Shown: positions 49,928 to 61,170 of the stretch, piece by piece
How positions within the stretch are numbered: position 1 is the stretch's first letter
Layout of the letters: the number at the start of each line of letters is the position of its first letter
Source: Pleodorina starrii
Taxonomy: Eukaryota; Chlorophyta; Chlorophyceae; Chlamydomonadales; Volvocaceae
NCBI GenBank assembly: GCA_030267565.1
Contig: BRXU01000003.1
Span: forward strand, 1,348,001 to 1,412,000
Length of the DNA: 64,000 nucleotides
Direction of reading: 5' to 3'
Position numbers and translations under genes: made by a program
Notes under the pieces: generated by a model
Seen by the model: the letters and a program-made list of their open reading frames with translations, nothing else
What the model was told of the DNA's origin: nothing
The model's database searches: none

Positions 49928-52900
49928 TCAAGGGCGCGGGGTCGCGCAAGGGGCGGGCCGCCAGACGTAGGTCTGCATGTGGCCCTTGCCCTTGACCTGC
50001 GTGTTTGCGCGTTGGTGCCGGTGTGGGTGGCGATTGAGAGGAGTTTGGGGGAGGCCCCGGCAAGCGGCTCGCGTTCTCGGGGAGCGCGCGGACGGGCGAG
50101 GGGCGGGAAACAGTCGGAGCCGGGCTGACTTATTAGCTAGCTGTGATCAGTGGCTTGGCTTGCAGCAGCATCGCCGTGGATGCAATGCAATGCAATGGCC
50201 CGCCGGCTGCTGCCGCGTTGCTTGCTTGCTGGCTGGCTGGTAACGGGTAACTTGGCTGGGAGGCGCACGCACGCAGCCACGCATAGTGCAGAATCTTGCT
50301 GGCTGCAACGTCGCTCCATCGCTCCATCGCTCCATCGCTGTGGCTCGCTTTCATCGCTTTCCCTTCCATTCACCCCCGTTTCCCTCGCACGCACCTCGAT
50401 GCCCCCCGTTGGCTCCCAGCGGTCGCGCTCGCTCGGGGGCAGCCGCCGGAAGGTTGCCTCAGACGCGTGTATCGCCCCCGGCAGCCCGGTGCTCTCCATG
50501 CGGCTGGCCGTGTTGACCGTGTCCCCGAACAGGCAGAAGCGGGGCATGCGGGTGCCCACCACCCCGCTGACCACGGGCCCGGTGTGCAGGCCGATGCGGA
50601 TCTCAACCGGTGAGCCGCTGGTGGGCATCAACACCTCGGACGCGGCGGAAAGCATGGCCTGCGTGGGGGTGGGGGCGGGGGGGCGGGGGAAAGGGAGGCA
50701 GTGAAATCAGAGGGACAGATAGAGAGGAGCGGCAGGATAGGACATACGGTGATATGGATGTGCACGCACCCAGAACATCCACACGTGCTCACCTTTGCAA
50801 AGCCAAAGACTCTCTCCGCGTGCAGCGGATCCCCTTCTTCCTCCTCCTCCTCCTCGCCATGCATGCCGCCATCCATGCCTCCTCCGCCTCCGCCTCCTCC
50901 CCTCACCGCCGCCATGCCGTCCTCGTCCTCGTGGATCAGGCCACCCGCCACAAAGTAGCAGTCGCCGATGGTCTCAACCTGGATGGGCGGGCAGCAACAG
51001 CAGCAGGGTGGACAGGGCAGTTAGTAAGACCTGGTTGGGCAGCAGGGCAATGGGGGCAGGGGCGCGGTGGTAGCAAGGCGGGAGTAGGGCCAAAGGGTTT
51101 CATGATAGGGGTCCGTCAGGGCGGGTTTTGGCAGGATGTAGGATCTATCAGGGAGCACGGCAACGAGCAGAGGCACGGAGGGAAAAGCCCCGCCCTCACC
51201 AACCTTTACCGTACCTTGTAAACGCCGTACTCGTCCAGCATGGCGTCGTACCGGGAGTACAACGAGTTGAGCAGCGCCATCACCTGGACAGGTGCGTGTG
51301 TATGGGGGGGAGGGGAAATGGGGGTTCCTCTCTCTCTCTCTCCCTCTCTCTCTGTCTCTCCCTCTCTCTCTGTCTCTCTCTCCCCCTCACTCTCTGTCTT
51401 GGCTCCCATGAAATGCACCTTCTCCCCCGAGTAAGAGGTTTCCCTCCTCGGGGGTATTGCTTGTGCTATAACCATACGGTTGCGCCCACCATCGAAAACA
51501 CACTGATAAGATGGACAGGCCCACAAGCCCACACAGGCACACACAGGCCCACACAGGCGCGCAGACCGACCTGTTGCGGCTCCACCTCCTTGCACATGGG
51601 TGTGAAACCTGCGTAGTGGCGTGGCGGGAGGGAAGGCAGGGCGCAGGCAGGGAGGCACGGGACTGGATGGAAGGGTCGATCGAGCCGCTTCGGTTACCTC
51701 CGCAAACAGTCTGGAGGTATGGACGGTGACAGCGTGTGGGTGATGAAGAAGCTGCGTATGGAATAACTTAATCCTGGCTGCCTCGCGGGCGGGCGGATGG
51801 TGGTGGTGGTAAGGCGGGGCGGTGCGGGGCGGTGCAGGGGACGCTTATCAGGGGAGGATGCGAGTGCACACCCTGGGGCGAGGCGTTTACAGTGCAGATG
51901 CAGTTAAATTGAGGGCAACGGTCGCTGGCCTCATCCAAACCCCTGGTGACCGACCAGCCCGTGGCAACGGATGCCCCCAAGCCCGGCCGGCCACCATGCC
52001 CCGCCACCAAGCCCGGCTAGCCCCCCCAGGACCAGGACCGACACGCACGACCGAGAGGCCGTGCTTGGGGGCACGACGCCTGAGCTGCAGCATCGCACCC
52101 GAGACCCGGGAATGGGAAGACACGCACACCGGAAGACCGCACAGCACAACACAGCACAACACAGCGCTGCACGGCATAGCACTGCACGGCACAACACAGC
52201 ACGGCACCACCCACCCACCCTACCTCTGATGTCCGCAAACAGCAGCGTGACCTGGAGAGGGAGATAGATTGGATGAGTGTAGGGCGGTCCTTGTAAAGCA
52301 GGAAAATTAAAGCAGAGAGCCCGGTGCCGTCAACAAATGAGTCCGGCGGCCGGCGGCAATGTATGGGAGATGCAACGTTTCCGGACGGACAGATGGATAG
52401 ATGGACGGGTGGACGGGTGAACAAGATGAAAAGAGACCGCAGCGAATGAACGGAGACGGGTCACGGGTGGGTCTGCCCGATCGAGCAACAAGAGTGAGCA
52501 CCGACCCCGTCCCTTACCCGTGTTGTGCAAGCAAAGCAAAGCAGGGTACCGCCCAGCTCGCAACGAGCGCACGCAGGACCGCTGCACATTGCGCTGAAGG
52601 ACCGGTATGCACACAAGCGACCCACAACGACCCCAAGTCCGCCCCCACAACGTTCACAACAAGCGACGGGCAGCAGCGTGGGGCAGCCGCAGCGGCTCTC
52701 TGACACCAGTCCATGCCATGCAAGGGGCAAGCCAGGCAGTGCGGCGCACTGCCTCACCACCTACCGTGTTGCTCCGAAAGAGCCAAGTGGCGAGCTCAGT
52801 GGCACCTCGTTGCCAAACCGACCCCGGGGTCTGTCCGCGACCGACCCGTGGGTCATCAAGACAGCTTCACGCACTCACCTCGGGGTGTGACGTGGCCAGT

Positions 52901-55900
52901 GCGTTGCAGTCGCGAACCACGGGTCGCCAGCTGCTGGCCAGGTCGGAACCACCGCCTCCTATTGCTGCTGCTCCTCCGCCCGCTCCCGCTCCTCCTCCTC
53001 CTCCTCCTGCTTCGCGTCCTCCCGCCCCTGCCGCCGTGCTCGTCCACTCCTCCGCGATGTACTGCAGTATGTGTCGCGGGAAGAGCTGCTCCACCAGGCG
53101 GTGCTCCGTCTCCATCACCAGAGCCAGGTGCCGCTCGGCGATGACCTGCATGCGGGAGGAGGGCAGGTCGGAGTAAACGGAGATAAGGGGAAGATAGACA
53201 GGGGGTGTGTTTGAGAGATGAGAGGGAAGGGAAAGGGTTCTGCACTACTGCACAATCCTCCATATATACATACGTGCATGCCGCACTCCTCACCTTTCCC
53301 GAGACGTCCATCTGTGTGAGCACGATGACGGGGTCCCCCGTGACCGGGTCCCGGGCCGACGTAGCCCACACCTCGTGCCAGCACTGCGGCCCCACTCCCA
53401 TTCCGCTGAGGCTGATGACGTCGATGTCCGCATCCCCCGTATCCCCCGCATCGCCGGCGGATGTGTCCCTGCCCACCCCAGCGTGGCTTTGGCGTCGCTC
53501 CTGGGTCGCTCCCGCCTCTGTAGGCGCAGCAGCGCCAGCGCCAGAGGCAGCAGTCGCGATGGGGCGAGCTGCACCGCCCGCCGAGGATGCCAGTGCAGCC
53601 GTGGGGACGGCGACCGAGGCCCCGCAGGTCCGCATCGCCTCGCGGCCGTCGCCGCTGCCGCCCGCTCTCAAGGCGGAATCCGCGGCGGCGGCGGCGGCTG
53701 GTGCTGTCGCTGCTCCTGCTGCCTCCACACAAGCCGCCGCCAACATCGCGCGACCTGGATGCGGGACTGCGTCTACCGACCGGGAAGCGGCCCCAATTAC
53801 GGCCACCTGCCTGCCGTCAAGCTCCTCCGGTAGCACCACACCGGCGGCGGCGGCGGCGCCGCCGCCGCCAGCGGCGGCGTTGGGTCCTTGCATGCCGCCG
53901 GTGGAACCTGCACGCGCTCTGTATCCGCTCTGATCGGGCGGTTCTGATTGAAGGCTAAGAGCCTTCGTGCCGCCATCTCTCAGTGGATTGAGGAATGTAC
54001 GACGGGGGTGCGTTAGACCGCCTGGCGGTGCCAATGCGCGTGGTTGCGATGGAGTCGCGGCGGCGACGGCTGCGGCGGCGATGGTGACGGTGGCGGCGGC
54101 GACGGCGGCGACAGCGGCGGCAGCGGGCCCCGGCGCGCGGCCGTGCTCGAACACCGACGGCGCCAGCGGCCGCCGGGGGATGCACGGAGCGGACCCGCGC
54201 TCGGTGGCGGGGCAGCTGGCTTCGTCGACATTTCCGTACAGAGACGTTTCCACCATTGACAGATCCGTAAAATCTGAAATACCCTGCGGCTGCCCTTGCT
54301 GCTGCCCTTGCTGTGGTGGCGGCTGCGGTAACGGCGGCGGTGGCCAAGGCGGCGGCGGCGGCGGCGACGGCGCGGGGTGCGCCTGCTCCTGCGTTGCCGG
54401 CGTCGACTGTCGCCGCTGCTGCTGCTGCAGGTGCTGCGATTGCTGCATCGATTCAGTGACGGACACGGAGAGTGGCGAGGTGTTGAGTGAGAGCGCGAAG
54501 GCAAGCGCTCGGGAGCCGCCGGTTCTCGGCGCCGCGCGGGCGCTGATGGAATGTGCACGCAATCCGTCAGGTGCGTGACGGAGCAGCAAACAAGAGGTGG
54601 TCCGGAAGCTCGCGCTGCCGCCGCCGCCGTCGTTGACGCTACCACCACCGCCTCCGCCGCCTCCGCCAATGCTACCCCTTGTCCCGTCGGTGCCAGTTGC
54701 ATTCGTGTGGGTGACGGTGGCGGTGGAGGCTGCTACCGCGGCGGTGGAGGGGACTTTTATGCTGCCCTGGCTGCCGCTGGCAACGCCGCCGCTGGCGACG
54801 CCGCCGCTGGCGACGCCGCCGCTGGCAACGCCGCCGCTGGCAACGCCGCCGCAAGCGGCGCCGCCGCCGCTAGTGCCGCCGCCACCAACGCCGCCAACGC
54901 AGCTGCTGCGTTTGGTGCCGGACGAGACGGTCGGCGCGGGGTGGGACGAGAAGCAGCAAGGTGCACCGCTGGAGGGCCCCGCGAGGGCGAGTGAGGGACT
55001 GGTTGCGAGGGTGGCGAAGGTAGACGTGGCTGCGTGTGTTTGGGGTGTGTTTGGGGTATGTTTGGGGTGGGGTGGCGTGGCGTGGGGTTAAGCTGGGTTA
55101 AGTAACTCGTTAACCTGTTAACAATCAGGTGGGGCGGGGAGCCGGGGACGCATGTATTGATGTAGGCGCGTTCTGGGTATGGAGGATCTCCATCAGGCCG
55201 CCCAAGATGGCGTTGAGAATCTATCTGATTGGCGAATAGTAAAGCTTGTGCCCCTTCTTTTCCTCCATTCCTGGCACCAACTCGCGCGGTGGCTCGGTGG
55301 CCGAGACGCCCCAGCCCTTTGGCGCCGGGCCCCCACTCAAACCCTCCCTCAAGAAGTCAAAACGGACACGCGCGGCTCAAGCGCGACGTCAAGCGCGACG
55401 TCCCCCGAGCGCGGCCCCGGCGCCCTACAGCCGCAGGAATGGTGACACTGTACGGCGGCGTGGCAGGCACGGCACGGCACGGCGGACGGCACCCACCGAG
55501 CGGGTCGAACGCCATGCCAAAGCTGCCGCAGGTGCTCCCGAGCCGCAGGGCTTCGCCCGAGGTTTCCACTCCCGAGGTAAGCGTTGCCATCGCTCCGTCG
55601 CGGCCGGCGCCCGCACCGAAACCACCCGTCGGCGCCGTCGCCGCCAGCCCCCCCGTCGTCGTCGTCGTCATGGCGCGGTCGCAGAAATTGAAGGCGAGGG
55701 AGAAGGACGCGCGTTGCGACTGGGTCGGCACCGCGGACACCGAAAGGCCCCGGGAAGGCCCAGCCGGGAAAGCCCTTGATCCGACGTTGAAGCCGATGCC
55801 GTACTGGTGGTTATGATTCAGTTGTTGGTTAGGGAGGTGGTTGTGGTTGGGACGCTGCGGGCTGCCAGCGGCAGCCATGGCGGCGCCGGCCGGGGACAGC

Positions 55901-58219
55901 AGCCGCCCGTGTCGCGGACTGCCGCTGAGGTCATCGTCGTACGTCATGGCTGTACGACACATTAGCGACGACAGAGCAGCAGTACGCATCGTGGCGCCCT
56001 GCATGTACGGCGATGAGCAAGCGCTGGCACCGGCGGGATCGGAGCAAAGAAGCGTGTGCTGGGGCTGTTGCTGTTGCGGTGGCGAGGTTTGTGTGAGCAG
56101 CAAGTCATCCAGCCGTCCGACTGACCCCTCGGGCTGGATGTCCTCTGGGCGGGGACAGGGCGAGGGCGAGGGCGAGGGCTGGCTGGGGGGCCGTTGGACG
56201 ATGGCCGCACCTGTACCTGTATGTATGTGGGACGCCCAGGGGTGGCCGGTGGGGTGTAGGGCCATGCAGAGACAGCGAGCCCGCGGGGGCGGCGGAGAGC
56301 CGGGGTATAAAGAGGAATCCGCAGCGGAGAAGGAGACGGCGTTGGCGAACGGAGCCGGGGACACTTACAATGCCAGGAGAGCTCGGTAATCGAGAGGTAC
56401 CGGTATGGGGGAGTGAGCTACCGTATGTAGAGGTATGGAGGAATACAAGAGGAAGGAGAGGATTGCATGGACTGGACATGTATCCGAGGCGCCGCGTCAT
56501 CCGGGAAGATTTGATGCGGTGTGGTGTGGTGTGGTGTGGTGTGGTGTGGTGTGGTGTGGTGCTGTGGTACCCTATCACTTCTGCATATTCTGGTGTGCCG
56601 TGTTCTTTTGAGTGTTCATAGCGAGGCGATGTCCTGGAACCTGGGACGTTACGATGACGTCGTGGTGTTGCCGTGGTCTGATGTTGCCGCGGTCCCGTTG
56701 TGCTGTCGTGTGGCGATAGATTGTGTACTGTGCATTGGCATGCGGAGCTGTGCAGCTGTGGCCTGCGTTGCTGTCAGTGCCCGAACCTCGAGATGTACAT
56801 ACCGGTGCCTGTCACTACGGCAACCCCGTAACCCGATTGCCGAACAGCGCATCCGCGGATACATTACTACTCTTCGCGATTCTGGAGCCCACCGAAGCAA
56901 CCACACATAGACGATAGACCCGACTGCCGCAGGGCGGACCTATCTAGCGGACTATGAGCAGGCTTAGTTCAGGACGGGGCGGAGCCAGAGAGAGACCAGG
57001 GGAACCCGGGAGGCCGGCGGATGGGCGGCAACGGTCGGCGCAACGCTGAGCGAACCTCAAGTACGCGTGTGCCGTACATCAACGCCACACCCTTATGCAA
57101 GATCGTTAACCCCCGGCTGTACCCGGGCTTCGCTTACCTGACCTCAAGCCACCACTGGCCATGTGGCTTTGATGAAACGTCTCTGTGCACACTCGGGAGT
57201 GCAAGGCGTCGGCTTGGCGCGCGGGCTGGCAGTGACTCGTCGCGGTCTGTTGGTCGTTGGTCGTTGTCGTGGCTCCGAAGCCAGCTGGGCCGAAGGCGAC
57301 CAGGGAGGGGGGCACCCGCAGAACCGCTGCGGGAGCACCGACGGACAGAGCAGCAGGATGAAGAGCGGCAACGGCCGCAAGGAAAAGCGGTTAACGGCAG
57401 CTGAACGGAGCCCGGCATGCGTGGGTGTGCTATGGAAGCTCTGTTATGGGCCAGGTAGTTGCAGACGTCGGGAATGGTTGCGTGGTTGAAAGCGGGCGGG
57501 GAGGACAGGCGCGAGGATGTGGGCGGCTGGGAATGTCCGCGTGTGGGTCCATCCACCTTACCCTTCCAGACTTGCGCGTTCCGCAAGTCCTCCATCATCC
57601 GCCCGTACTTCACGCGTTCGCAGGAAAACAGGAGGGAGAGCATGTCGTACTGCGCCGCAGGCGTTGCTGCACAGTCTCCAAAGTACGACTTGCTGCGGTC
57701 GTTTTGGTGCAAGACGATGCCTGCCGGCGTCATGACGGTGACGATTGCGGGAGAGGTCGCTACGATCATGGCATCGCGCCGAAGCGAGTACTCCTCCTGC
57801 GGAACCGGGTCCGAGAAGCACTTTTTTGTCGCTTCCCCATGCGCGGGCGGTACGTTGTTTTGCAAGCGAGACAGGTTCGCCATGTGCTTTCAAAATACTT
57901 CCATTGTGTATGTATTGCAGCATTAAACATGACAGCCAAAATGCGGCCTGTTTATCGCGAACCGTTGCTCGTGACTGTGTTCGCATCTCACCGGCGGGAC
58001 GGCATTCCGCTCCGACGGCAGACGAGGTTCAGTCACAGCATGGACTCGATTATCTTGCAACATGTCTCTGCGCATTCCGGTCGAGCTGCCCGAACCGTTA
58101 TCTGTCGGAGCCGAGCATTGCGCAGTGCTGAAGGCCTGTCCATCCTCCGAGCCCACGGTAATTTGCTGCCTTTCTCCACCGATGGGAAGGCACGCCAATA
58201 AAGCCGCAACCAGTCTCAT
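49928..58219 (-). CDS. Predicted guanylate cyclase, copy 4 (inverted, short tail)
   Basis: Minus-strand exons in reading order: 58219-57992, 57796-57562, 57326-57138, 56210-55497, 55029-53294, 53145-52879, 52251-52224, 51608-51571, 51283-51215, 50978-50793, 50658-50395, 49996-49928. They total 1341 codons in frame. The proposed start [12 protein letters not shown] aligns by position with copies 2 and 3 but has Arg at residue 2, so N-myristoylation is not expected. PAS-like N-half: residues about 77-162 ([20 protein letters not shown] ... [12 protein letters not shown]). Low-complexity insert: about 163-1004, including a GVASG repeat. PAS C-half: 1005-1034. Linker: 1035-1123. Catalytic domain: 1124-1332, with [26 protein letters not shown] and NTASRMES. 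The protein stops eight residues after the conserved [14 protein letters not shown], so the 150-230 residue tails of the sisters are missing. The acceptor at 56210 is the least certain junction; it keeps phase and gives a DDLLLTQ block resembling copy 3. Confidence 0.85.
51329..51400 (+). repeat. Polypyrimidine (TC)n tract in intron of cyclase copy 4
   Basis: A CTCTCT/CCCTCT/GTCTCT array in intron 51284-51570 (GA-rich on the transcribed strand). Confidence 0.85.
54770..54850 (-). repeat. 15-bp coding minisatellite (GVASG) in cyclase copy 4
   Basis: Five tandem 15-bp units in exon 55029-53294 encode [15 protein letters not shown] repeats inside the low-complexity insert. The unit length is a multiple of three, so the frame is kept. 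Confidence 0.85.
56518..56563 (+). repeat. (GGTGT)n microsatellite in intron of cyclase copy 4
   Basis: About nine GGTGT units within the long intron 56211-57137. Confidence 0.9.
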
Positions 58220-58892
58220 GGTGACAGAAGGAGCTATTTCCAAGCGTCTACGTACGTATTGCGTTTGATATGATAATTCCTAGCATCAGGAATTCCAGGA
58301 CATAAGTAAATCCTTCAGTTGCAATGATGCTGTTGAGGCCGCAATTTTACGGCTCAGTCGAACAGAGGCCGCCGAATGTGGGGTTTCATCCTGGAGGACA
58401 CAGTGAGTAGAACCTGTTCAAATAGTTTATTTGTAGGGTCCACTGCCAAAAATGTGGGGCCAAGTTGTTTGCTTGCCATCCCCGGCGTGTACGTCGGTCA
58501 GCTGCCTGATCCCAACGGTTCGCTTTGCCAGAAACAAACACTCTGAGAACAATGCACCGCACAAACATGGGCAATTGATTGCTAGGCGTTTATTTCCTGT
58601 CTGCAACCCCGGTGGGGACGGAAAGAACGCTAGCCCTCGCTTGCGGCATAGGACGACCCTATGACATCGGAATGCGAAACGCGGCGCACGCATTTCCTAA
58701 CTCCTGATATGTGTGCAAACTACTGGCCCTGCAGTCACATATGAAACTCAGAGCCTTCATTCGTATGTATGTCGCAAGGGGCAAGGCCGACCAAGCTGAC
58801 TAGGTGCCGTACCCTGGTGAAAGCCAGAAGCCGCAATGTTCGTGCCCCTTTTACAGCGGGCCGTTTTACAGCAGGCCGTTTTACAGCGCCGG
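58220..58892. other. Divergent intergenic region of copy 4 and the unrecognised ORF
   Basis: Should hold the promoters of both divergent genes. The only visible structure is the 15-bp triple repeat next to the + strand ATG. Confidence 0.45.
58847..58886 (+). repeat. Triple 15-bp repeat just upstream of the unrecognised ORF
   Basis: Three head-to-tail copies of a unit built on TTTTACAGCGGGCCG. They lie directly before the ATG at 58893 and within the 5' extension of the frame. This could be a promoter/leader repeat or a local slippage product. Confidence 0.6.
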
Positions 58893-59345
58893 ATGTCGTG
58901 CAGCGAGGCCTCGACGTCGGACTCGCCGTCAAGCGCCCCCAAGGGTGATGCGGATTTGGGCGAGCTGGTGCTCAAGAACCTTACCAAGGCACAGCTGCAA
59001 AAGTTGCAGGGAGGCGTGTGGAGTGACGTTCTTGGGCCGGGTTCGGGGGAGTTTGGCGCTAGGTATCTTCGTTGCTGGCAATCGAGCAGCGGTAGGTGGA
59101 GTGCGGTGGTTGGGGTGGACCCCCACAAGCGGATCGCGTTTACCAAGTTGCTGAGCAAAGCACGGCAGGAGGGTTGGACGAGCGTGGTTGTCACACCGTA
59201 TCTGTCCACGGAGGTGATGGAGCTCAGGAGGCAGCGGACGGAGGTGTTTCGGTCCCTGATTAACAGCGGGTTCTCCCCTAAATGGTCGGGGCAGGCGGAC
59301 ATCAGGTACTCAAGCGAGGGCAAGAGCGTGTTGTACGACTTCTGA
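58893..59345 (+). CDS. Unrecognised 150-residue protein
   Basis: Single-exon ORF starting MSCSEASTSDSPSS. The body is not low-complexity and looks genuinely coding: an amphipathic segment (LVLKNLTKAQLQKLQ), a Trp-rich block (LRCWQSSSGRWSAVVGVD), a charged helix (FTKLLSKARQEGWTSVVV) and an end in GKSVLYDF. No family is recognised and no function is offered. An in-frame ATG at 58836 would add 19 residues read from a short tandem repeat (VLQRA/VLQQA/VLQRR), so the second ATG is preferred. A TGTAA poly(A) signal follows the stop by 160 bases. The gene is divergent from cyclase copy 4, whose start lies 673 bases away. A passenger ORF of a mobile element is an alternative, since the flanks contain a perfect hairpin; no terminal repeats were found to prove it. 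Confidence 0.55.
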   Translation: MSCSEASTSDSPSSAPKGDADLGELVLKNLTKAQLQKLQGGVWSDVLGPGSGEFGARYLRCWQSSSGRWSAVVGVDPHKRIAFTKLLSKARQEGWTSVVVTPYLSTEVMELRRQRTEVFRSLINSGFSPKWSGQADIRYSSEGKSVLYDF

Positions 59346-59504
59346 CTCTTCTGCTTGGCGTCGACTTTTGGTTCTCTGAACGAACAGTTCTTTATTCAAC
59401 TCAGTTCAGGGCTTACGTTTTTCTTTTCTTTCTGTGTCTTTGTGTTTCGAGTTCAAGTGGTCCATGAGCCTCCTGGCTCGTCTGGGCCTTACGAGCTCAA
59501 AGCT

Positions 59505-59509
59505 TGTAA
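59505..59509 (+). promoter_or_regulatory. TGTAA poly(A) signal of the unrecognised ORF
   Basis: TGTAA located 160 bases after the stop of the 58893-59345 ORF, at a normal distance for a short 3' UTR. Confidence 0.5.
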
Positions 59510-59853
59510 CAACATCACATCATCGTGCCCCTGAAGCTCCAAAACAGCGTAAAAATATTAGTCTTGGTGCTATACACTTTCCTCCAAGCCTCGCCTGACG
59601 AGATAAAACTTGCTTGTCAGAAGCAGATAATTTTTATTCGTATTGATATGCTTGTCGAGTGTCCATGCAATAAGCTTCCGAAGAGGATCCCTGTATGACA
59701 TATGATATGTATGCGAGGGTATGCGCATGCAGTGGCCGTTTAGCTCTTGCTGTGCCCCTCTGTGACTCTTGTCTTCTTTACCTTACCTTCACCCGCCTCT
59801 ATGTTTGACCACGGCAGCAGGTGGATAGTTGGTATCTCAACATACGCGCATGT

Positions 59854-59912
59854 GGGTGATTGGCTTTGACATAATCGTACCCCCTGTACGATTATGTCAA
59901 AGCCAATCACCC
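59854..59912. repeat. Perfect 27-bp inverted repeat with 5-base loop
   Basis: Arm 59854-59880 (starts GGGTGATTGGCTTTGACATA) is exactly complementary to 59886-59912, with loop CCCCT at 59881-59885. It is not inside any recognised gene. A transcript would form a long perfect hairpin. Confidence 0.9.
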
Positions 59913-61170
59913 AGATTTGCAGGAATGCGTGCGCCGAATTTCACACTTTTATGCCACAGCTTGTTATGAGTTTGCCGCTGGGTTGATTTTAATTCCATAA
60001 GCTACACGTGTCAGATGTCATCTTTAACAGTAAATGTTAAGTATCCGTAGCTCGGATCCCGTGGCGCCGTGCCCAAACAGTACAGACGGCGTGCGTGGAA
60101 TGTGTCCACAGGCAGAACCTTCATTAACGTAATCCGAACTTCCGAAGGGCATTATTTCTAGGGGTGTAATTTCGGGCGGAGCCTGGACCCCTCCCCCCCA
60201 ACCCTCGAAGCGTCTTCGGGGTTGGGGGGACGACGCCCCTGGCGTTGGGTGTGACCCGGCCGTCTGTCAGGCGTCTGCCCGCCGGCGTTTAGCGTAGAAG
60301 TCATGGCATTTTGGCTGTTGGGGAAGGGCCAGCCCGTAACGGGAACTGGCGACATACCGACTTGATAGAACTTAAGTCCGTCGACTGAAGCTGGTCCTGT
60401 CTAATTCGGCATCCATGTGCGGCATCGGTGTCGTCGCTACCTACATTGTCTCCCCAGTTTATTTCAAAAACTGTGCGTTGACAATAGCTCCGAAGCCACG
60501 GCCACCAACCCGCGGCAACCACGCAGTAGATAGCACCTGAATGCCTCTTTTCGGGTTTGTAAGCTTTTGCAGGCCTATGTACGTTATTTCATGACCAAAG
60601 CTGCGTTGACCTACCGCTGGCAGTCGCGATCCGTTTAAAACACGGCAGGCCCTGCGTCATTCGTTTCTTCGCGCTCGCTGCCTTTTTTAAAAATCTATTA
60701 GAAGCACATGTCTCGAAAGCTCCTGGCCGCTGCATGATCGCACGGTCAATCAAGGAAGTCGGCTGTCGCGAGACGGTAATCTTTGCGGCGAGTAAATGAA
60801 TGCTGGTACGCTGCTGGCCACATGCATGCAAGAACCTCCACATCGGCACATCGACAGAGTTAACAAAACATGTACCGTAACAAAACATAACATGAGGACA
60901 TCACACGCCCATGAACCGCCTTCCGCACGTCCGTACTTTCGTCCCGCGGTACGGCACTGCCCGGCGCTGCGTGGCCTACCGACTGCCGTACCCACCTCAC
61001 CTCACGACACAGGCTGGTAAGGGTACCGTATCCCGGCCACCCCAACTCATCAACTCATCGTCTCATCGTATCTCGGGGTCTCAGGCCTAACATGTTGTGG
61101 TGCACCACCACCAGCACCACCACCACCAGCACCATGTTCATGTATTCATGATAGGCTACCGTACTGGTAT

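Larger units (their letters stand above)
59346..61170. other. Spacer between the unrecognised ORF and the ankyrin-type gene
   Basis: Contains the TGTAA at 59505, the perfect hairpin at 59854-59912 and a (CCA)n run near 61100. No further gene is supported. Confidence 0.5.

Noticed and set aside
48805..49995. 396-residue + strand open frame
   Set aside because: It starts in a (CA)n translation (Thr-His run), has no domain and overlaps the 3' end of cyclase copy 4 on the other strand.
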